Origin: Clostridia bacterium
GTDB lineage: Bacteria > Bacillota > Clostridia > Oscillospirales > CAG-382
Assembly: GCA_017938055.1 (NCBI GenBank)
Contig: JAGBCG010000178.1
Span: 1-5,682 of the forward strand
DNA: 5,682 bases
Direction of reading: 5' to 3'
Below the pieces are notes generated by a model that worked only from the letters and a program-made list of their open reading frames with translations, made no database searches and was not told where the DNA came from. This document shows positions 1 to 5,677 of the stretch, one piece after another; position 1 is the stretch's first letter; every line of letters begins with the position of its first letter. The position numbers were made by a program, and so were the translations under genes.

Positions 1-695
1 AGTATAAGGTTTTCACCAACTATTTCAGCGTTTTGCTTTTCTCCGAGATTTTTCAAAAGCTTTCCGTCATAGTCATAAAGCAAAAGTTCATATTCCGACA
101 GATAGTCATTGGTACTATATTCCTTTGCCTTACAAACACATATTGCTCCATATCCGACATTCTGAACATATGAGCCGTTTTCAAGCTTTAAGCACCATTT
201 TCCATTCGTTGGTATAAGCAGAGATTCACTTGGCAGATACACATCATCATATTTAGTTGCATTGCTGTCATTTTTATTTATTGTTGCTATGTAGTATCCA
301 AACCCATCGTCTGTTTTATAATAAAACACATTTTCTACATCGCCACTTGCATCCATGACAATTTTTCCGTCTTTAGTGCAAAATCCATACGAATTATACA
401 GCCTACCCGCACTATAACCGTTATACTCTGATTCTGGAGTGTGGTATCGTAAACATTGTGCCACAAAGGGCAATACTGTTTTGTAGTCCTCCGATGGCAA
501 AAATTCGTCGGTGTACTCATCATGGTAACGCTTATTTTGCAGATTTGCCGAAAAGTCTCCGATTTCGGGAAGCTCTGTGTCAATATAAAACATTTCTGAA
601 TCATTGACTGCTTTATGAGAAGCAGACTTTTGCACAGCCACACATGACGTGACAAACAAAAGCGTGGACAAAAACACTAAGGATATACGTTTCAT
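1..695 (-). CDS. Partial uncharacterised lipoprotein with WG-repeat-like segment (3' end outside window)
   Basis: The reading frame opens at ATG 695-693 and stays open for 231 codons to the left edge, so the C-terminus is missing. The start follows a strong ribosome binding site and a near-consensus promoter. Residues 1-18 form a lipoprotein signal: MKR, a hydrophobic core, then the lipobox VTSC with Cys18 as the likely lipidated residue. The mature protein would therefore be anchored on the outer face of the cell membrane. Residues 19-90 are polar and acidic and match no family I recognise. Residues about 102-136 (YGFCTKDGKIVMD, then DDGFGYYIA) resemble a WG/KWG beta-repeat, and LLLYDYDGKLLKNLG near residues 204-218 looks like a second degenerate strand-turn unit. 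The residues are rich in Tyr, Asp, Gly and Asn, as in surface proteins of gut Clostridia. Gene reality is well supported by signal peptide, binding site and promoter together. Lipoprotein is likely, WG-repeat membership is tentative, and function is unknown. Confidence 0.85.
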   Translation of the reverse strand, partial: MKRISLVFLSTLLFVTSCVAVQKSASHKAVNDSEMFYIDTELPEIGDFSANLQNKRYHDEYTDEFLPSEDYKTVLPFVAQCLRYHTPESEYNGYSAGRLYNSYGFCTKDGKIVMDASGDVENVFYYKTDDGFGYYIATINKNDSNATKYDDVYLPSESLLIPTNGKWCLKLENGSYVQNVGYGAICVCKAKEYSTNDYLSEYELLLYDYDGKLLKNLGEKQNAEIVGENLI

Positions 696-701
696 GAGCA
701 C

Positions 702-707
702 ACCTCC
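702..707 (-). promoter_or_regulatory. Ribosome binding site of the lipoprotein gene
   Basis: On the minus strand GGAGGT lies 6 nt before ATG 695-693. This close match to the anti-Shine-Dalgarno sequence fixes the start codon and argues that the frame running to the left edge is a real, well translated gene. Confidence 0.85.
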
Positions 708-724
708 ATTTATTTTATATTAAT

Positions 725-753
725 ATTATATCATCATATATGTATACAGTCAA
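725..753 (-). promoter_or_regulatory. Sigma-A promoter of the lipoprotein gene
   Basis: On the minus strand a -35 box TTGACT (753-748) is separated by exactly 17 nt from a perfect -10 box TATAAT (730-725). Transcription would begin near position 718, giving a short leader of about 20 nt before the start codon. The DNA upstream of the -35 (754-770) is an A/T tract that could act as an UP element. The match is better than that of the asnS promoter, so the lipoprotein gene may be well expressed unless repressed. Confidence 0.8.
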
Positions 754-772
754 GTTTTTTAAGTATTAAAAC

Positions 773-799
773 TGTAATATTCAGTAAAATAATATTACA
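773..799. repeat. Perfect 9-bp inverted repeat, candidate operator
   Basis: TGTAATATT (773-781) and AATATTACA (791-799) are perfect reverse complements around a 9-bp spacer. The TGTAA...TTACA ends resemble the half-sites of many dimeric bacterial regulators. The element sits about 20 bp upstream of the lipoprotein -35 box, roughly -55 to -81 from the predicted start, which suits an activator better than a simple blocking repressor. It is more than 110 bp from the asnS -35. The region is AT-rich, so chance palindromes are more likely than usual. Its regulatory role is inference. Confidence 0.4.
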
Positions 800-909
800 T
801 GGGATATGAAAATAATGTAAATTTTTCACATAACTTTTTTCAAAAACTTCATACAAAGAATTAGCTGTTAAAACTATTGTATATTTAACGCACAAGCGTA
901 TTTTTTTAC

Positions 910-938
910 TTGACAAATATTTACTAATGTGATAAACT
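910..938 (+). promoter_or_regulatory. Probable sigma-A promoter of asnS
   Basis: A perfect -35 box TTGACA (910-915) is followed after 17 bp by TAAACT (933-938), which matches TATAAT at four of six positions. Transcription would start near 944-946, leaving a leader of only about 35 nt. That is far too short for a T-box riboswitch, and I see no T-box motif in this leader or in the preceding intergenic DNA. An alternative -10 reading (GATAAA, 931-936, preceded by TG) has a poor 15-bp spacing. Confidence 0.6.
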
Positions 939-962
939 AACGTTTAGATATTTGTAAACTAA
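933..962 (+). repeat. TAAAC half-site cluster over the asnS -10 and leader
   Basis: TAAACTAA occurs at 933-940 and again at 955-962, 22 bp apart or about two helical turns. Between them GTTTA (942-946) is the inverse of the TAAAC core. The first copy overlaps the asnS -10 box. In RNA starting near 942, GTTTA could pair with TAAAC at 955-959 to make a weak 5-bp stem at the 5' end of the message. It could be a regulator site, a 5' end hairpin, or coincidence in AT-rich DNA. Confidence 0.3.
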
Positions 963-968
963 TACAAC

Positions 969-973
969 GAGGT
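969..973 (+). promoter_or_regulatory. Ribosome binding site of asnS
   Basis: GAGGT lies 7 nt before ATG 981. This spacing, together with the fit of the protein N-terminus to the AsnRS family, supports 981 as the start. Confidence 0.75.
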
Positions 974-980
974 AAAAGTA

Positions 981-2375
981 ATGAAAAGAGAACTTATCAG
1001 ACATCTCTATGAAAACACACCTTCCTTTGACGGCAAAACCGTGACACTCGGCGGCTGGGCAAGAAGTATTCGTGACAGCAAGGCTTTTGGCTTTATCGAC
1101 CTTAATGACGGAAGCTGCTTTAAAGGTGTTCAGGTTGTTTTTGAGAGAGAAAAAATAGATAACTATGACGAAATTGCAAAGCAGAATGTAGGTGCTGCAC
1201 TTGTAGTTACAGGTGTTGTTGAGCTGACTCCCGAAAACAAGCAGCCTTTTGAAATCAAGGCAACAAGCGTTGAGGTTGAGGGCACATCCACTCCCGACTA
1301 TCCTTTGCAGAAAAAGCGTCACACTGTTGAGTATTTACGTGAACAGGCATATCTTCGTCCAAGAACAAACCTTTTTTCTGCCGTATTCAGAGTAAGAAGT
1401 GAGGTTGCCTACGCAATTCACACATTCTTTAATCAGCGTGGTTTTGTTTATGTTCACACTCCCCTTATAACAGCTTCCGACTGTGAAGGTGCTGGTGAAA
1501 TGTTCAAAGTTACAACTCTTGACTTGACAAATCCTCCAAAGAATGAGGACGGCTCTATTGACTGGTCGCAGGACTTTTTCGGTAAGAGTGCAAACCTTAC
1601 CGTTTCCGGTCAGCTTAACGGCGAAACCTATGCTATGGCTTTTGGCAACATCTACACCTTTGGTCCGACATTCCGTGCTGAAAACTCCAATACTGCAAGA
1701 CATGCTGCAGAATTCTGGATGATTGAGCCTGAAATTGCCTTTGCTGACCTTGACGACAACATGGCTCTTGCGTGGGACATGATTAAGTTCATTATAAATC
1801 ACGTTCTGACAAACTGCCGTCAGGAGCTTGAGTTCTTTAACAGCTTTGTTGATAAAGGGCTTCTTGAAAGACTTGAGGCACTTGCGGCAAGTGATTACGA
1901 AAAGGTTACCTACACAAAGGCTGTTGAGCTTTTGAAGCAGGCTGACGTTGAGTTCAAGTATCCTGTTGAATGGGGCTGCGACCTGCAGACAGAGCATGAG
2001 AGATACCTTACAGAAGTTGTATACAAAAAGCCTATCTTCGTCATTGACTATCCAAAAGAAATAAAAGCCTTCTACATGAGAATGAACGACGATGGAAAGA
2101 CGGTTGCGGCAATGGACTTGCTTGTACCCGGTGTCGGTGAAATTATCGGCGGCAGTCAGAGAGAGGAAAGACTTGACGTTCTTCTTTCAAGAATGGCACA
2201 GTGCAACCTTAAGGAAGAAGACTACTGGTGGTATGTAAATCTTCGCAAATTCGGCGGTACAAAGCACGCAGGCTATGGTCTTGGTTTTGAACGAATCATT
2301 ATGTACCTTACAGGCGTTTCCAACATCCGTGACGTTATTCCCTATCCCAGAACAGTAGGTAATGCTGATTATTAA
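981..2375 (+). CDS. asnS: Asparaginyl-tRNA synthetase (AsnRS, class IIb)
   Basis: This cytoplasmic enzyme uses ATP to join asparagine to tRNA-Asn. The 464-residue protein is complete and matches the roughly 466-residue E. coli type rather than the shorter (about 430) Bacillus subtilis type. An N-terminal OB-fold anticodon-binding domain spans about residues 18-100 (VTLGGWARSIRDSKAFGFID at its start). The class II catalytic core follows. Motif 1 lies around 149-164 (FFNQRGFVYVHTPLIT), then the AsnRS-type EGAGEMF at 169-175 and a linker to DFFGKSANLTVSGQLNGE. Motif 2 is at 231-251 (FRAENSNTARHAAEFWMIEPE) and motif 3 at 431-457, with GLGFERI and ending RDVIPYPR. The TVSGQLNGE and FRAENSNT blocks favour AsnRS over the related AspRS. 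The gene has its own promoter and terminator and converges on dnaJ. No frameshift or missing motif was seen. Confidence 0.97.
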   Translation: MKRELIRHLYENTPSFDGKTVTLGGWARSIRDSKAFGFIDLNDGSCFKGVQVVFEREKIDNYDEIAKQNVGAALVVTGVVELTPENKQPFEIKATSVEVEGTSTPDYPLQKKRHTVEYLREQAYLRPRTNLFSAVFRVRSEVAYAIHTFFNQRGFVYVHTPLITASDCEGAGEMFKVTTLDLTNPPKNEDGSIDWSQDFFGKSANLTVSGQLNGETYAMAFGNIYTFGPTFRAENSNTARHAAEFWMIEPEIAFADLDDNMALAWDMIKFIINHVLTNCRQELEFFNSFVDKGLLERLEALAASDYEKVTYTKAVELLKQADVEFKYPVEWGCDLQTEHERYLTEVVYKKPIFVIDYPKEIKAFYMRMNDDGKTVAAMDLLVPGVGEIIGGSQREERLDVLLSRMAQCNLKEEDYWWYVNLRKFGGTKHAGYGLGFERIIMYLTGVSNIRDVIPYPRTVGNADY

Positions 2376-2385
2376 TAGTTTTTTG

Positions 2386-2435
2386 GAGCTGCAGCGAAAC
2401 GATTTTAAAATCGTACCCACTGCGGCTCTTTTTTT
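2386..2435 (+). terminator. Intrinsic terminator of asnS with nested palindrome
   Basis: Ten bases after the asnS stop, GAGCTGCAG (2386-2394) pairs with CTGCGGCTC (2420-2428), giving nine pairs with one G-U, followed directly by seven T (2429-2435). The 25-nt interior is not a simple loop. It contains the perfect 16-nt palindrome ACGATTTTAAAATCGT (2399-2414), which can fold as a second small hairpin inside the first. The stem plus T tract makes it a convincing factor-independent terminator on the plus strand. There is no U tract on the other strand. Confidence 0.85.
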
Positions 2436-2448
2436 GAAATCTGCTAAT

Positions 2449-2481
2449 AACACAAAAGCGGGACGATGTGGTCATCGTCCC
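2449..2481 (-). terminator. GC-rich hairpin, probable terminator for the dnaKJ transcript or dispersed repeat
   Basis: GGGACGATG (2460-2468) and CATCGTCCC (2473-2481) form a perfect 9-bp stem closed by a 4-nt loop. Read on the minus strand, the stem is followed by GC and then TTTTGTGTT, a moderate U tract, so it could end transcripts leaving dnaJ. On the plus strand no T tract follows. The flanking bases (CCCCTACG after the stem) look like GC-rich hairpin repeats that I associate with intergenic regions of gut Clostridia. That association is from memory and was not checked. It stands out as GC-rich in an AT-rich spacer. Confidence 0.5.
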
Positions 2482-2514
2482 CTACGAATAATTATACGTT
2501 TTTTTATATATTTT

Positions 2515-2546
2515 GAGGCTGTAGCAAATCAATTTGCCACAGCCCC
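2515..2546. repeat. Long hairpin-forming inverted repeat without U tract
   Basis: GGCTGTAGCAAAT (2517-2529) is the reverse complement of ATTTGCCACAGCC (2532-2544) except for one A-C mismatch, with only two bases between the arms, so 12 of 13 positions pair in DNA. On the minus strand the same mismatch becomes G-U and the RNA stem is continuous. Neither strand has a T run directly after the stem. A T-rich tract lies before it on the plus strand (2499-2514). It may be a repeat copy, an RNA-end stabiliser for dnaJ mRNA, or a decayed terminator. Confidence 0.5.
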
Positions 2547-2576
2547 TTAAACAATATTCATTTATAGAAATATTAC

Positions 2577-2629
2577 CTGCAAAGTTTACCGCAAAGTTGA
2601 CAACGGTATAATTTTTGCAGTATTTTTTT
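2577..2629 (+). terminator. Possible second terminator abutting the dnaJ stop codon
   Basis: CTGCAAA (2577-2583) pairs with TTTGCAG (2614-2620). Inside it, TACCG (2587-2591) pairs with CGGTA (2604-2608) around a 12-nt loop. On the plus strand the outer stem is followed by TATTTTTTT (2621-2629), whose last T residues overlap the dnaJ stop codon. It could catch asnS read-through before it enters dnaJ as antisense RNA. An 8-bp direct repeat GCAAAGTT (2579-2586 and 2591-2598) also lies in the left half. The internal loops make the fold weaker than the asnS terminator. Confidence 0.35.
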
Positions 2630-3788
2630 ATATATTCTTAAAGGTTTCCTTAACCTTATCAAAGAAATTCTTCTTTTGAATATTATTTTTTTCACCACAG
2701 GAATCAGCAAACGCCTTTAACAGCTCCTTTTGCTTGCTGTTCAGATTTTTAGGCACTTCGACAATTACACGAAAAACAAGGTTTCCTCTGCGTGTACCAT
2801 GAATTTCTGTTATACCCTTATTTTTAAGTGTAAATACTGTTCCTGTCTGCGTTCCCTCAGGAATTTCGTAATCAATATCTCCCTCAAGTGTTGGAACATC
2901 AATGGTTGCACCAAGCGTAGCTTCTGAGAATGTTACGGGTACATCGCAATAAATATTTCTTCCCTCACGTTGAAAAATAGCATGCTTTTTAACAGAAACC
3001 TCTACAAGAACATCACCATTAGGTCCGCCGTTTCTGCCCGCATCTGCCTGACCGTTAAGTAAAATTGTCTGTCCGTCATCAATACCCGCAGGCACTGTGA
3101 CAGTAAGCTTTTTCTGCTTGCGTAAGAATCCGCTTCCGCTACACGCAGCACAAGGGCTCTTTACAACCTTACCTTTTCCCGAACACTTATCACATGGATG
3201 CTGTGACTGGAAAACGCCAAAAGGTGTTCTTTGCTGAGTTCTTACAGAGCCTGTACCTGAGCATGCAGAGCAGGTTTCCGGACTTGTGCCCTTAGCCGCA
3301 CCGCTTCCGTTACAATCAGGACATTTTTCTATTCTTGTAAAGCTTACATCCTTTTTACAGCCAAACGCAGCCTCTTCAAAGGTGATACTGATTCTTGCTT
3401 CTCTGTCCGAGCCTCGCTGAGGTGAGTTTGCTCTGCGTGAAGATGACCCACCCATGCCGCCGCCAAAAAAGCTGCCGAAAATATCACCAAGGTCAATATC
3501 ACCCTGAAAACCGCCAAAGCCTCCAAAGCCTCCGCCTTGTCCTGCACCATATGACGGGTCAACTCCGGCATGACCGAATCTATCATACTTTGACTTTTTA
3601 TCCGCATCCGAAAGAACTCCGTAAGCCTCATTGATTTCTTTAAACTTCTTTTCGGCTTCCTTATCACCGGGATGAAGGTCTGGATGGTACTGCTTTGCCA
3701 TTTTACGAAAGGCTTTTTTTATTTCTTCGTCGCTTGCACCCTTCTGCAGTCCCAGCACCTCATAAAAATCTCTTTTTTCTTCTGCCAT
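2628..3788 (-). CDS. dnaJ: Chaperone DnaJ (Hsp40), DnaK co-chaperone
   Basis: This cytoplasmic Hsp40 binds unfolded proteins, passes them to DnaK and stimulates DnaK ATP hydrolysis. The 386-residue protein is a complete type I DnaJ, close to the family's usual 370-390. The J domain covers about residues 7-71 with the essential HPD at 35-37. A Gly/Phe-rich linker spans about 72-115 (GQGGGFGGFGGF), followed by a Ser/Arg stretch. The zinc-binding domain has four intact CxxCxGxG repeats beginning at Cys156, Cys173, Cys199 and Cys213, enough for two zinc ions. Two C-terminal beta-barrel substrate-binding domains follow (about 225-345), including VPAGIDDGQ and the GDLLV-like GDVLVEV. A Lys-rich tail ends in FFDKVKETFKNI. 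It starts 65 nt after the dnaK stop on the same strand, so it is the distal gene of a dnaK-dnaJ operon. It converges on asnS. No key residue is missing. Confidence 0.97.
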   Translation of the reverse strand: MAEEKRDFYEVLGLQKGASDEEIKKAFRKMAKQYHPDLHPGDKEAEKKFKEINEAYGVLSDADKKSKYDRFGHAGVDPSYGAGQGGGFGGFGGFQGDIDLGDIFGSFFGGGMGGSSSRRANSPQRGSDREARISITFEEAAFGCKKDVSFTRIEKCPDCNGSGAAKGTSPETCSACSGTGSVRTQQRTPFGVFQSQHPCDKCSGKGKVVKSPCAACSGSGFLRKQKKLTVTVPAGIDDGQTILLNGQADAGRNGGPNGDVLVEVSVKKHAIFQREGRNIYCDVPVTFSEATLGATIDVPTLEGDIDYEIPEGTQTGTVFTLKNKGITEIHGTRRGNLVFRVIVEVPKNLNSKQKELLKAFADSCGEKNNIQKKNFFDKVKETFKNI

Positions 3789-3794
3789 AATCTA

Positions 3795-3799
3795 TCCTT
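3795..3799 (-). promoter_or_regulatory. Ribosome binding site of dnaJ
   Basis: AAGGA on the minus strand lies 6 nt before the dnaJ ATG (3788-3786). It is weaker than the lipoprotein's GGAGGT. The surrounding bases (CGGTAAG, 3803-3797) can pair with the loop of the hairpin just upstream. Confidence 0.65.
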
Positions 3800-3802
3800 A
3801 CC

Positions 3803-3842
3803 GCAGTACAGCCAAGACGGTTAAGTCTTAGCTGCAAACTGC
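3803..3842 (-). promoter_or_regulatory. dnaK-dnaJ intercistronic mRNA hairpin
   Basis: In the minus-strand RNA, AGCUAAGAC (3833-3825) pairs with GUCUUGGCU (3818-3810) at all nine positions, including one G-U, around the 6-nt loop UUAACC. A lower stem GCAGU/ACUGC (3842-3838 with 3807-3803) extends it after an internal loop. No U tract follows, so it is not an intrinsic terminator. The structure ends only three bases before the dnaJ AAGGA. Loop plus closing bases CUUAACCG can also pair with CGGUAAG at the ribosome binding site, leaving one bulged A. It may limit or time dnaJ translation, guide mRNA cleavage, or protect an mRNA end. The stem is seen directly and the function is inference. Confidence 0.6.
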
Positions 3843-3853
3843 ATTATTAGTAA

Positions 3854-5677
3854 TTATTTATTGTCAGCGTCTTCAAAGTCACCATTTACTGTTCCGTCAG
3901 GATTTACTCCACCGTTTGCACCTGTTGCACCGCCCTGAGCCTGCTGTGCCTGCTGATAAAGCTTTTCACTGATTGCGTAGAATGCCTTTGAAAGCTCCTC
4001 TGTAGCTACCTTGATTTCTTCTGTTGAGCCATTTTGTACAACCTTTTTAAGTGCCTCAACCTTTTCGAGAATGGGAGCCTTTTCTTCTTCTGTGATCTTA
4101 TCACCAAGCTCATTAAGTGCCTTTTCTGTCTGGAAGATAGCACTTTCAGCCTGATTCTTTGTATCAACAGCCTCTTTCTGTGCCTTATCCTCTGCTGCAA
4201 ACTTTTCAGCTTCCTTAACAGCCTTTTCGATATCTTCCTTACTCATGTTTGTTGAAGAAGTAATTGTGATGTGCTGTTCCTTACCTGTGCCCATATCCTT
4301 TGCAGTTACGTTAACAATACCGTTTGCGTCGATATCAAAGGTAACTTCAATCTGAGGTACTCCTCTGGGAGCTGCAGGAATACCATCAAGAATAAATCTG
4401 CCAAGAGTGGTGTTGCCCGCTGCCATTTCACGCTCACCCTGAAGAACATGAATTTCAACGCTTGGCTGATTATCAGCAGCAGTTGAGAACACCTGACTCT
4501 TCTTTACAGGAATTGTTGTATTTCTTTCAATCATCTTTGTGCAAACGCCGCCAAGGGTTTCGATACCAAGAGAAAGGGGTGTTACGTCAAGAAGAAGAAC
4601 GCCCTTAACGTCATTGGAAAGTACGCCGCCCTGAATTGCAGCACCTATTGCAACACATTCATCAGGATTGATTCCCTTGAAGGGTTCTTTACCGATACAG
4701 CTCTGTACAGCTGCCTGAACTGCAGGAATTCTTGAAGAACCACCTACGAGAAGCACCTTATCAATCTGGGATGCAGCAAGACCGCTGTCAGAAAGCACCT
4801 GCTTTGTAGGACCCATTGTTTTTTCAACAAGGTCTGCAGTAAGCTCATCGAACTTTGCTCTTGTAAGAGTCATATCAAAGTGCTTGGGGCCTGTAGCATC
4901 TGCTGTAATAAAGGGAAGATTGATATTTGTGCTTGTCATACCTGAAAGCTCAATCTTTGCCTTTTCAGCAGCTTCTCTCAATCTCTGAAGTGCCATTTTA
5001 TCGTTTCTCAAGTCAATTCCGTCAGACTTCTTGAATTCATCAGCCATGTAGTTCATAACTCTTTCATCAAAGTCATCACCGCCAAGGCGATTGTTACCCG
5101 CTGTTGCAAGAACCTCGATTACACCATCTTCAATATCAAGAAGTGATACGTCAAAAGTACCGCCACCAAGGTCGAATACCAAAATTTTCTGTGCCTGTTC
5201 CTTATCAACTCCATATGCAAGAGCTGCAGCTGTAGGCTCGTTGATAATTCTCTTTACATCAAGACCAGCAATTTTACCTGCATCCTTTGTTGCCTGACGC
5301 TGTGCGTCTGAGAAGTATGCGGGAACAGTGATAACTGCTTCTGTAACAGTCTGACCAAGATAGCTTTCAGCATCAGCTTTGAGCTTCTGAAGAATCATCG
5401 CAGAAATTTCCTGAGGTGTATAGTTTTTATCGTCTATAGCAACCTTTTTATCGTTACCCATATCTCTCTTGATGGAGATAATTGTTCTGTCGGGGTTTGT
5501 GATAGCCTGTCTTTTTGCTACCTGACCCACCATTCTTTCGCCTGTCTTTGAAAATGCCACAACAGAGGGAGTTGTTCTTGCTCCTTCTGCATTTGCGATA
5601 ACCACAGGCTCTCCGCCCTCATATACCGCAACACAAGAGTTTGTTGTTCCAAGGTCAATACCTATAATCTTTCCCAT
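3854..5677 (-). CDS. dnaK: Chaperone DnaK (Hsp70)
   Basis: This ATP-driven cytoplasmic chaperone binds and releases exposed hydrophobic peptides, cycling with DnaJ and GrpE. The 607-residue protein is complete and of usual length for Gram-positive DnaK. The ATPase domain (about 1-358) shows phosphate loop 1 GIDLGTTNSCVAV (6-18), NEPTAAALAYG (146-156), phosphate loop 2 VFDLGGGTFDVSLL (167-180) and the adenosine motif LLVGGSSRIPAV (309-320). The interdomain linker VLLLDVTPLSLGIE (360-373) leads to the beta-sandwich peptide-binding domain (to about 475), then the helical lid (about 478-575). The Gln/Gly-rich disordered tail ends GDFEDADNK. The segment around 66-90 is short, lacking the roughly 24-residue insertion of proteobacterial DnaK, which marks a monoderm lineage. 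The start is five bases from the window's right edge, so its ribosome binding site, grpE, hrcA and any CIRCE operator are outside. It is followed by dnaJ in the same operon. Confidence 0.98.
   Translation of the reverse strand: MGKIIGIDLGTTNSCVAVYEGGEPVVIANAEGARTTPSVVAFSKTGERMVGQVAKRQAITNPDRTIISIKRDMGNDKKVAIDDKNYTPQEISAMILQKLKADAESYLGQTVTEAVITVPAYFSDAQRQATKDAGKIAGLDVKRIINEPTAAALAYGVDKEQAQKILVFDLGGGTFDVSLLDIEDGVIEVLATAGNNRLGGDDFDERVMNYMADEFKKSDGIDLRNDKMALQRLREAAEKAKIELSGMTSTNINLPFITADATGPKHFDMTLTRAKFDELTADLVEKTMGPTKQVLSDSGLAASQIDKVLLVGGSSRIPAVQAAVQSCIGKEPFKGINPDECVAIGAAIQGGVLSNDVKGVLLLDVTPLSLGIETLGGVCTKMIERNTTIPVKKSQVFSTAADNQPSVEIHVLQGEREMAAGNTTLGRFILDGIPAAPRGVPQIEVTFDIDANGIVNVTAKDMGTGKEQHITITSSTNMSKEDIEKAVKEAEKFAAEDKAQKEAVDTKNQAESAIFQTEKALNELGDKITEEEKAPILEKVEALKKVVQNGSTEEIKVATEELSKAFYAISEKLYQQAQQAQGGATGANGGVNPDGTVNGDFEDADNK

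Noticed and set aside
335..655. 106-codon minus-strand frame
   Set aside because: It lies within the lipoprotein gene in another frame. It has no ribosome binding site or recognisable domain, whereas the overlapping frame has signal peptide, binding site and promoter.
888..907. ACGC-ACAA-GCGT mini-hairpin followed by T7 upstream of the asnS -35
   Set aside because: A 4-bp stem is too short for a credible terminator, and no gene upstream on the plus strand needs one.
734..916. 60-codon minus-strand frame in the divergent spacer
   Set aside because: It overlaps the lipoprotein promoter and the inverted repeat, has AT-driven Ile/Leu/Lys/Asn composition and no family resemblance.
924..1997. Two minus-strand frames (132 and 220 codons) opposite asnS
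   Set aside because: They are antisense shadows of a well-conserved gene. Their Cys/Val/Leu-rich products match nothing I know.
2187..2453. 88-codon minus-strand frame across the asnS end
   Set aside because: It spans the asnS terminator and the 3' end of asnS in antisense, with no sign of coding selection.
2362..2550. 62-codon plus-strand frame after asnS
   Set aside because: It is made of the terminator and hairpin repeats and begins within asnS. It has no ribosome binding site.
3344..3667. Frames of 107 (minus) and 79 (plus) codons inside dnaJ
   Set aside because: They are out-of-frame and antisense readings of the J and Gly/Phe regions of dnaJ.
3789..3853. Possible intrinsic terminator or promoter between dnaK and dnaJ
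   Set aside because: The hairpin has no U tract, and I see no good -35/-10 pair on the minus strand, so dnaJ is best read as co-transcribed with dnaK.
4006..5297. Frames of 64-73 codons on both strands inside dnaK
   Set aside because: They are shadows of the dnaK coding sequence. The Leu/Phe/Cys-rich plus-strand frames mirror the Lys/Glu-rich lid codons.
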